Part shown: piece after piece, positions 46,667 to 53,704 of the stretch
How positions within the stretch are numbered: the stretch's first letter is position 1
How the letters are laid out: each line of letters begins with the position of its first letter
From: Rhodanobacter sp.
Lineage (GTDB): Bacteria; Pseudomonadota; Gammaproteobacteria; Xanthomonadales; Rhodanobacteraceae
DNA length: 64,000 nucleotides
Direction of reading: 5' to 3'
Assembly (NCBI GenBank): GCA_030148505.1
Contig: JASBTI010000010.1
Span: forward strand, 38,648 to 102,647
Program-made: the position numbers and the translations under genes
The notes under the pieces: generated by a model
The model's database searches: none
Seen by the model: only the letters and a program-made list of their open reading frames with translations
Told to the model about the DNA's origin: nothing

Positions 46667-47640
46667 GCTGGATGGCCCCATCGACGTCGAATGATGCCTG
46701 CCACGGGAAGCGCCGAGAAGAGATCGCCGGCATCGGCCAGCTTTTTCAACTGCTCGTAGTCGCGGGAATCCCAACACCGCTCGGCGAGATAAGGCATCAC
46801 GCTTGCCGGCGCCGCACCGGCCTCGAAGGCGCGTTCGTACAAGGCCGCGCTGCCGGGCAGCTTGCACTGTTGCAACCAGCGGGCCTTGGAAATGAGCCAG
46901 TCCGGCTTGTGGAAGCAGACCGACTCGGCAAGATCCAGGTGGCGCTTCCAGCGGTCGACGTAGAGCTTCGCCATGCCTTCACGCGCCAGGCGAAGGTAGA
47001 GCATTTCGGCGTTGAGCTGGGCTGCTTCCAGATGCAGGTTGGCGGCTTTCGCGACCTGGTAGGTATCAACCTCGGCGATTGCCTTTTCGACCCGCCGGAT
47101 CATTTGCAACAACCTGGACTCACGCCGATCCAGCAGCCCGGCGGCGGTCAGTCGTACACTTTCATCGGGGTGGCCCAGCGTATCGAACAGGACCTGGGAG
47201 GTGTGTGCGCTACGTTTTTGTTCGACCACCATCAGCGCGCGGATGGACTTGTCGGTGTCGAAAACGCCGCTTTTCAGGCCCTGGATAGTGCCACCGACAC
47301 CGAAATTCACCAGCACGCGAGGGCGTTCGGGGACGAACGGTGAGGTAACTATCTGTTGGGCTTCGGTGGGATCGTACCGATGACTGAGCAGATTCAGCAG
47401 CAGCAAGCCCAGCAGCATCAGGATCGGGCCCACCAGGGGTATCAGCAAGCCGATACCCAGCAGTGCGAGATAGTCCGGTAGCCAGTGTCCGCGTCGGTTG
47501 ACCGGTCGCAGGCGAAGGCCTACGGCTGCCAACAGGGCACTGGCGACGGCGTTGAGCAAGAACAGGTATAGAAGCTTCTCGGTGGCGTTGTTGTTGCCCG
47601 TGAGAAGCCATCCGCTGAACAGATCGATGCCGGCGACCAT
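46663..47640 (-). CDS. pelE: Pel synthase membrane subunit PelE
   Basis: A 325-residue inner-membrane protein (329 in P. aeruginosa) with two hydrophobic segments near residues 22-42 and 55-85. A cytoplasmic helical, TPR-like region follows (residues 165-320, for example LLDRRESRLLQMIRRVEKAIAEVDTYQVAKAANLHLE). In the known system PelE joins PelD to PelG. Position between pelD and pelF and size support the call. It starts one base after the pelD stop. Confidence 0.92.
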   Translation of the reverse strand: MVAGIDLFSGWLLTGNNNATEKLLYLFLLNAVASALLAAVGLRLRPVNRRGHWLPDYLALLGIGLLIPLVGPILMLLGLLLLNLLSHRYDPTEAQQIVTSPFVPERPRVLVNFGVGGTIQGLKSGVFDTDKSIRALMVVEQKRSAHTSQVLFDTLGHPDESVRLTAAGLLDRRESRLLQMIRRVEKAIAEVDTYQVAKAANLHLEAAQLNAEMLYLRLAREGMAKLYVDRWKRHLDLAESVCFHKPDWLISKARWLQQCKLPGSAALYERAFEAGAAPASVMPYLAERCWDSRDYEQLKKLADAGDLFSALPVAGIIRRRWGHPA

Positions 47641-47641
47641 C

Positions 47642-48931
47642 TCAGCTGTCCTTCTGCAGCAAGGTCAGTAGTTCCTGCCCGGAGCCCTTGCGAATCTGGC
47701 CTTGCCGCACAGCCCAGCCCAGGGTCCTCAGATCGGCGCCGAAATGGTTTCGACACAGTGTGTCGACACGTTGCAGAAAGCCCTGGGTTGCTCCTTGCCC
47801 GGCCAAAACCAGCAACACCATGAGTCCGGGTTGTGCGGGATCCAGCGGCGAACGCCAGTACTGGTCGAGGCCGCGCCGTGCGCCATGGATCAGCTCGACT
47901 ACGCCCGGCTTTGCGTCGGGGCCCGGGGTCATCAGAATCCACGACGAGTGCACCTTGGCGTGTTGCTGAAGGTGGCCGAGCCGTATCCACTCCAGCGCAA
48001 ATTCGGTTGGGCAGCTCGGTACGACGTGACGCACCGCAGGGGTCAGCTGGCCGGCACGGATCGCGTCCGCGACGAAAGCGGTCATCGCGGCCAGGGTTAG
48101 CAGATTTTCTTCCTCGACGGCAAGCAGGGGCAGGTCAACCACCACGATCAGTGCCAGCAAGGTGCCATCGGCGGCGGTCATCGGCAGCACCACGCGATAA
48201 GCGGAGGCCTGTCCGGCAAGTATCTGATCGACCGAATAGTAGGCCAGCTGCTGGTTTTCGATGACACCGACAACCAGGGGGTCGTGAACTTCGAGCGAAA
48301 AGGGTGAGCCGAGATACGCCAGTGGCTCGGGCTGAACCGCGTCGTTGACTACCCGGTATACACCCGCCGTACTCAGTCGGCCGTAATACGCCAGCATTTG
48401 CAGAATATGCCCCAGCGGACGCGAAGGCCACTGCGTACCCTGTATCTCGGATTTGCCCAGCTCGGCAGCGATCGCGTCCAGTGCGGTGCGCAGATCGTAC
48501 GACTTGGTGATCAGGTTTTCTTCGAGCCGGCTATGGGAGAGTCTGGTCACGTAGAACACACGCGTCAACGATTCCAGTCGCTCTTCCAGGTAGGCAAGAC
48601 TGGCATTGGCCTCGATCAACCGGCTGCGAGAATGACTGGCATACAGGCCTGCAAGATAGGTGGCAATCAGGCCACCAACGATTTCGCCGCCGGCTTGCGA
48701 ACGTGCCACGCCGAAAAACCAGATTTCGATGAAATAGCCGACAATCAGCACCAGCCCCGAACCAATGCCGTAGGCCACGCCATAGCGCAGAGCGATTGCC
48801 AGCGGCGCCAGCCACCACCACGGATAATCGAAGTGCGCCCCTGTCCACAGATACAACAGCACCAGCGCCAGCAAAGGCAGCAACACCGCCTCCGCCGACT
48901 TTTTCAGGATGGTTGAGAGCTCGGGATCCAT
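47642..48931 (-). CDS. pelD: c-di-GMP receptor PelD
   Basis: PelD switches on Pel synthesis after binding c-di-GMP. The 429 residues show four N-terminal membrane segments (about 13-105), a short coiled linker (RLIEANASLAYLEERLESL), a GAF domain (about 130-290) and a degenerate GGDEF domain (about 300-425). Within the latter, R353-G-L-D356 fits the RxxD inhibitory-type site that binds c-di-GMP in P. aeruginosa PelD (R367/D370). The operon is thus expected to respond to c-di-GMP after translation. It lies 94 bases downstream of pelC. Confidence 0.95.
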   Translation of the reverse strand: MDPELSTILKKSAEAVLLPLLALVLLYLWTGAHFDYPWWWLAPLAIALRYGVAYGIGSGLVLIVGYFIEIWFFGVARSQAGGEIVGGLIATYLAGLYASHSRSRLIEANASLAYLEERLESLTRVFYVTRLSHSRLEENLITKSYDLRTALDAIAAELGKSEIQGTQWPSRPLGHILQMLAYYGRLSTAGVYRVVNDAVQPEPLAYLGSPFSLEVHDPLVVGVIENQQLAYYSVDQILAGQASAYRVVLPMTAADGTLLALIVVVDLPLLAVEEENLLTLAAMTAFVADAIRAGQLTPAVRHVVPSCPTEFALEWIRLGHLQQHAKVHSSWILMTPGPDAKPGVVELIHGARRGLDQYWRSPLDPAQPGLMVLLVLAGQGATQGFLQRVDTLCRNHFGADLRTLGWAVRQGQIRKGSGQELLTLLQKDS

Positions 48932-49025
48932 GAAAGTCTTCAGGTGAGCTGCATGGCTACCGCTACGGACCGGAGCCGGTTATCCGTTGGCGAGCTGGCC
49001 GGGTGTTGCAAGACGGGAAACAACT

Positions 49026-49577
49026 TCATTTGCCGAGCAGGCGGGTGACCAGACGATCCAGCGTGTCCTGGGCCAGCACGGCAACGCCTTCGCGACTACC
49101 GCCGCTGGCCGATGCCGCACCAGTCCAGATGACTTTTCCTGAACCGAGATCAGTGACGGATACGGTAAATCCCACGGCGGGCTGGCCATCCAGGCCGATC
49201 TTGTAGTGCCATTCGTCGACGCTGCCGGACACCAGGTAGCGTGCGTTTTGGCTGACGGCGAAGGTATGCGCCGCCTGTTCAGCTGCCTGCCCGTTGTCGA
49301 GCGGCAGGCCGCTGGCGTCCGCAGATGCCGGGGCAATCAGCACCTGCGCGCCAGGACGCTGAGTCAGCAGGGCCTGAATCAATCGCGCGGCGCGCTGTCC
49401 GGCATAGGGGGTGGCGGTATTGTTGACCAGGGGCGCGACCACCCATGTCCCCGCCGGGTCGAGCTTGGGTGCCGATGCGGCGTGGAAGCTGGTGCTGGCG
49501 CAGGCGCCGAGCGATGCCAGCCCGACCAGTAGCAGACAAAGCCGGCCGAACCGATGCGGCGAAAAAAATCGTTTCAT
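49026..49577 (-). CDS. pelC: Pel outer-membrane lipoprotein PelC
   Basis: A 183-residue lipoprotein that forms a dodecameric funnel under the outer-membrane pore in the known system. The signal peptide ends in lipobox LGAC (residues 23-26); alanine at +2 allows outer-membrane sorting. The mature part has VVAPLVNNTATPYAGQRAARLIQALL and RYLVSGSVDEWHYKIGLDGQPAVGFTVSVTDLGSGKVIWTG. The ATG at 49577 is preceded by GAGGG. It follows the barrel half of pelB by 46 bases. Confidence 0.95.
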   Translation of the reverse strand: MKRFFSPHRFGRLCLLLVGLASLGACASTSFHAASAPKLDPAGTWVVAPLVNNTATPYAGQRAARLIQALLTQRPGAQVLIAPASADASGLPLDNGQAAEQAAHTFAVSQNARYLVSGSVDEWHYKIGLDGQPAVGFTVSVTDLGSGKVIWTGAASASGGSREGVAVLAQDTLDRLVTRLLGK

Positions 49578-49623
49578 CACAGTCCCTCGCAAGATGGCCT
49601 TGCGGCCTTGGCGGAATCATTGA

Positions 49624-52458
49624 TCATGGAGTGAAATAGTAGCGGTAGTTGACGAGAATGCTCAGACTGCGGCTGCTGGTGGCGCCGGTGTTGTTGGTGA
49701 AGCCCAGCCCCAGGCTCAGATGATCCGGCCCAAGCACCGGGGCGGCCAAGCCCGCATCGACCGAGGCGCCGAGGCCACTGATCGAGTTGTGGCACAGGCT
49801 GACGGTACCGAAAGGCCGCAACTGGCCGCTCCATGCTTCGCGGAAATTCTCGTTGAAGCCGGCGCCCAGGCACGCCTGCACATAACTGCGTGGCACGAAG
49901 TAGCTGATATCGGCCGGTTGGCCCGTGGGCAACAGGCGCAGCATGTTGGCGGGTAACGATCCCGCCGCCTGATAGCGGGCATCGGTGACTGTCGCCACCA
50001 AGCTGAAGTCCGGCGGTGCCAGCCACAGCTTGTGGCGGTACTGCAGATCCAGACTTTGGCGATTGCCAAGCCGGCCGCCACCCTGGGCGCGCAAACGGCT
50101 GATGGTTGCCGTCGCCGTCAGGCTGTCAGCGGCGGACCCTTGGTAGTCGGCGCTGGTTTTCAGTTGATCGGTGAGCCCCCCGATTATCAACGGCACCGTA
50201 TCGTTGGCGCGGGCACCGTAGTCAATGGCGGCGGCCAGTTGCAGGTTCCGCCGCACCCGGTAGCGGTAGAAGGCACCGAGCTGGCCATAACCCGCCAGGT
50301 TGCGGCCACCCCCCAGTGACAGGCCTCGTTCGCCGCGGGCCAGCTGTTCGACCAGCTGTATCGAGCCGTAGTGCCCGTAGCCGGGAACGCTGCCGAGCTG
50401 GCTGGCGTCGTAGCGCACTTGCCGAATCCGATGGACCTCGATCTCCACGTGCATGGCCGGGGTGATCCAGTGGCGAGTATTCAGTTCAAGGTCGAACGCG
50501 GCCAGCCCGCTGCTGCGCAGCTCGGCCAGCGAGCTGCCGGCGGTGTCCGCTTGCGCCAATGCCAGTGACTGAAACTGGCGCTGCAGGCGGTGGTCGTCCG
50601 GCTCATCTTCCAGCCCACCCCAGGCGAGGGTTGCCGCTTGTGCGGTGAAGCCGAGTTTCTCGGCGGCACTGACGCGGTCACGCCGCGGCAGGCGATCGGC
50701 ATCGGTGGTCAGCAGGTGCATGGTCGCGGTGTCGTTGTCCGTGGCCATCGCTTGCCCCAGCAGGGCCCAACCCGGCGCCGGTGTCGTGCTGTAGTGACGC
50801 CTCAACCACAGTGCGGTGGCTTCGTTATTGTCCAGACCGGTAGTCCAGGCCAGCACCTGATCACGAGCGCGGGTGCCGACCGGCTGCTTGATCAGCATGC
50901 GCATGGCGCGTCGTGCTGGATCGCCGGGAGCCAGCAGGCTGGTCAGCGCAATCCGATCCAGCTCGCGCACACCGACTGTCTTGCCCTGTGCCATGGCGGT
51001 TTGCTGCAGCAGCGGCTTGACGGCCTGGCGGCGGATCGCGGTGGCGGCGTCGGCTTGGTCGGTTTGATCGAGCAGGTCGGCGTATTGCATCAACCACGCC
51101 GGATCATCCCGGTGGGACGCTCGCTCCGGTTCCGTCAGGCGCAATGCCCGACCCGGCTGGTCGAGCATGGCCAGTGCGGCAGACAGGCCTTCACGGATTG
51201 TTCTGTCGCTCAGCAGTCGACGTTCCCAGCGTCTGGTCAGAGTGCGCAACCGCGCGGTGTCATGGCTGTCAATCAGCAGCCACAGGTAACCGGCAATGAC
51301 ATGGGCATCGGACGGTGCGCGCCGCAATGCCTGGGCATAGCGGCTGCGGGCAAGTTTGTCGTTGCCCTGTTGACGGGCCAGCTGCGCCCACTGCATCCAG
51401 AATTGTGGCTGCCCTTCGAGCATGGCGCGATCCTGCGGACGGACACTGTCAAACAAGGTCTGACTCAATGCCGCAGGCCCCAATTGACCGGCCGCCGTTA
51501 GGGCCTGGAAAAACAGCGGGCTGGCATGGGTGTGGCGCCAGCCGACGAGAGCATAGGCATAAGCGACGGCGGGTCGGTTGGCGATATAGATCTGGTACAG
51601 CCGCTGATAGTCGGCCGCTTGCGCGCTAGCGGCGCGCACCAGGATCCGGCTGGCGGCGGCGGCCTCATCGAAATCCTGCAGCATCCAGGCCAGCGAGCTG
51701 AGCGTTTGCCAGTAGACGGTGTCCTTGGCGGTGGCGAGAGCCCGTCCACGGCGCAGCGTGCCCAGCGCCTGTTCCAGGTGGCCCTGGGCGTATTCCAGTG
51801 AGGCCAGTTGCAGCACGGTCTCCGGCGCGGCGCCGTAGCGTTCGATCATCTGTCGCAACACGCTCGCTCGTGCCGCGGGGCGTCCGGCCTGCAGCAGTAC
51901 GTTGGCCTGCTCCCTGAGGAAAAATGGTCGGGGATGTCGTCGGTCGGCCTGCTGCAGGCTGGCCAGCGCCTGATCGAAGCGTCCGAGGTTGAGCATGCTG
52001 TCGATCAGCGCCTGCCAGTGCCCGGGGTTAAACGCCTCGTGGAAAGCGCGTTGCTGCATCAGTCGAATCGCCAGGTCGTTCTGAAAAGTAGCGTTGGCGA
52101 GGTCGATCGTGTGGTCGAGCAATTTATCTTGATGTGCCGTGATAACGAGCCAGGCATCATTGCGGGCGGCCAGAACTTCGTCGTTGTTTTGCTCGGCAGC
52201 GCTGGCCAGTCGGCGGTGCCACAGCACGCTGTCCGGATAGGCTCTCAGTGCGCGCTGCGCCAGCCTTATCGCATCGTTCAGCTGGCCGGCACCGAGGAAG
52301 GCCTGCCAGGCGAGATCGTAGTCGGACAGATTGATAGACGCAGGGTTGTCCCGGCTCCGGGATACCTCTGCCGATGTCAGCGCTGTCGAGGTAACCGGCA
52401 TGGTGAGGAGAGTCAGGCTCAGCGCCAGCCAGGTACCGAGATGCTGACGCCGAGACAT
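49624..52458 (-). CDS. pelB: PelB C-terminal half: exported TPR protein with outer-membrane beta-barrel
   Basis: A 944-residue protein matching the C-terminal part of PelB: about 600 residues of TPR helices (for example AWQAFLGAGQLNDAIRLAQRALRAYPDSVLWHRRLAS) followed by a barrel from about 630 ending SLSILVNYRYYFTP. It has its own signal peptide, MSRRQHLGTWLALSLTLLTMPVTSTA, so it is a separate exported protein, not a frameshifted tail. The ATG at 52458 lies 25 bases after the stop of the N-terminal half; ATG 52500 is an alternative that overlaps it. It should form the Pel secretion pore with PelC and bind PelA through the TPRs. Confidence 0.88.
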   Translation of the reverse strand: MSRRQHLGTWLALSLTLLTMPVTSTALTSAEVSRSRDNPASINLSDYDLAWQAFLGAGQLNDAIRLAQRALRAYPDSVLWHRRLASAAEQNNDEVLAARNDAWLVITAHQDKLLDHTIDLANATFQNDLAIRLMQQRAFHEAFNPGHWQALIDSMLNLGRFDQALASLQQADRRHPRPFFLREQANVLLQAGRPAARASVLRQMIERYGAAPETVLQLASLEYAQGHLEQALGTLRRGRALATAKDTVYWQTLSSLAWMLQDFDEAAAASRILVRAASAQAADYQRLYQIYIANRPAVAYAYALVGWRHTHASPLFFQALTAAGQLGPAALSQTLFDSVRPQDRAMLEGQPQFWMQWAQLARQQGNDKLARSRYAQALRRAPSDAHVIAGYLWLLIDSHDTARLRTLTRRWERRLLSDRTIREGLSAALAMLDQPGRALRLTEPERASHRDDPAWLMQYADLLDQTDQADAATAIRRQAVKPLLQQTAMAQGKTVGVRELDRIALTSLLAPGDPARRAMRMLIKQPVGTRARDQVLAWTTGLDNNEATALWLRRHYSTTPAPGWALLGQAMATDNDTATMHLLTTDADRLPRRDRVSAAEKLGFTAQAATLAWGGLEDEPDDHRLQRQFQSLALAQADTAGSSLAELRSSGLAAFDLELNTRHWITPAMHVEIEVHRIRQVRYDASQLGSVPGYGHYGSIQLVEQLARGERGLSLGGGRNLAGYGQLGAFYRYRVRRNLQLAAAIDYGARANDTVPLIIGGLTDQLKTSADYQGSAADSLTATATISRLRAQGGGRLGNRQSLDLQYRHKLWLAPPDFSLVATVTDARYQAAGSLPANMLRLLPTGQPADISYFVPRSYVQACLGAGFNENFREAWSGQLRPFGTVSLCHNSISGLGASVDAGLAAPVLGPDHLSLGLGFTNNTGATSSRSLSILVNYRYYFTP

Positions 52459-52483
52459 CGCGGCCCCGGGTCTGCTGGCGCCA

Positions 52484-53704
52484 TCAATGAGCACGCACAT
52501 CTTCCAGCCCGACCAGCAGTCGTGCGTACTGCACGGATTTTTCGGCGTCGCCGGCTTGCATCGCCAGACGGGTCATGTGGCGCCAAAGCGTGGTGGATGG
52601 TGATATCCAGTGCAGATTGACTACTGCCGCCGCCAGTGCCTGGCGAGGTTTTCCCGCTGAAAGATAGGCCTGGATGAGGGCCTGAAACGCTGTCCACCGC
52701 ATGGTCTCGTCGCTGGCGCTGGCCAGCCAGCGTTGCGCAAAGTCGGCCGCGACGGCAGGTTTGTCGGCCCAGTTTGCGATCTGGATGAGTCGTGTCCAAT
52801 CGACCTGCTGCGGAGCCAGCCTCGGTAGATAGGTTTGAGCAGCGCGTAGTGCCTCGTCGGACTTTCCCGCCGCCAGATGACTCTGCAGCAAGGCGTCAAA
52901 GGCCCGCTGGTGGATATGTGCTACCTCGAGCTGAGCAGGGGGCGGCGCGCTGCCGCCAGTGCGGGATGCCCACACCAACCCTACCAGTCGCTCGATGGCG
53001 TCCACCAGCGTGTGGCGCAGCGGCGTATGCGGGGTTTCATCACGCGGTGCGCGTAGCGAAGTCGATGCAACCTGGCCTGCCTCGTGCTTGCTCTGGTTCG
53101 CACCGGCTTGCGACCCTCCCTGCGTGGTCGCCAACAGGTGTGCGGCCAGGCGGGCTGCCGTGAGGTATAGGCCTGACTCGATGGCGTGGTTTGTTTCCGC
53201 CAGTTGACCGGCGGGCGACAGGCGGCTGCCGAGGCGGTTCAGCGCATTCGCGTAGGCGCGCCGCGCCGCCTCACGGCCGGGGGCCCCAGACGGGATCGCC
53301 ACGAACTGGGCACGCCGCAGACTCAGCCACAACGACGCGACCGCAGAGCTCTCCGAGCCGGCGTGGTCAATCAGCGGTGCCAGCGCTACTTCAGCCTCGG
53401 CTAGCTGGCCGGCACGCAGGCGCTCATGGACCAATTGCAGGCGAATGGTTTGATCACTGGGCTGGGCGTGCAGCAACAGTTGCAGGTACGCGATGGTTGC
53501 AGCCTGCGGCGGTCCCCCCGCCCGCAGTTGCTGGTTGATAAACTCTTTCGGAAACATCAGCACGGCTAGCACCAGCATCGCCCCACACAGGGCAACCAGA
53601 TGTCCCGGTCCGACAAAATGGCTTTTCAGTAGGGGGGTGGCATGTCGCCGGTAGCGCGATGCCCTGGGCGCCATGGCGCGGACGGCTGTCGTATCGGTGG
53701 TCAT
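52484..53704 (-). CDS. PelB N-terminal half: inner-membrane-anchored TPR protein
   Basis: A 406-residue protein with one membrane segment near residues 33-52 (HLVALCGAMLVLAVLMF) and TPR-like helices after it (AATIAYLQLLLHAQPSDQTIRLQLVHERLRAGQLAEAEVAL, ALIQAYLSAGKPRQALAAAVVNL). Order and content match the N-terminus of the roughly 1190-residue PelB of P. aeruginosa. The start at 53704 overlaps the pelA stop (ATGA). A low-complexity linker (about 190-225) is present. It probably tethers PelA/PelC-side components to the inner membrane. Confidence 0.82.
   Translation of the reverse strand: MTTDTTAVRAMAPRASRYRRHATPLLKSHFVGPGHLVALCGAMLVLAVLMFPKEFINQQLRAGGPPQAATIAYLQLLLHAQPSDQTIRLQLVHERLRAGQLAEAEVALAPLIDHAGSESSAVASLWLSLRRAQFVAIPSGAPGREAARRAYANALNRLGSRLSPAGQLAETNHAIESGLYLTAARLAAHLLATTQGGSQAGANQSKHEAGQVASTSLRAPRDETPHTPLRHTLVDAIERLVGLVWASRTGGSAPPPAQLEVAHIHQRAFDALLQSHLAAGKSDEALRAAQTYLPRLAPQQVDWTRLIQIANWADKPAVAADFAQRWLASASDETMRWTAFQALIQAYLSAGKPRQALAAAVVNLHWISPSTTLWRHMTRLAMQAGDAEKSVQYARLLVGLEDVRAH

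Noticed and set aside
52450..52510. Treating the pelB break as a sequencing frameshift
   Set aside because: The downstream part begins with its own complete signal peptide, which a simple frameshift would not create; kept as a check item only.
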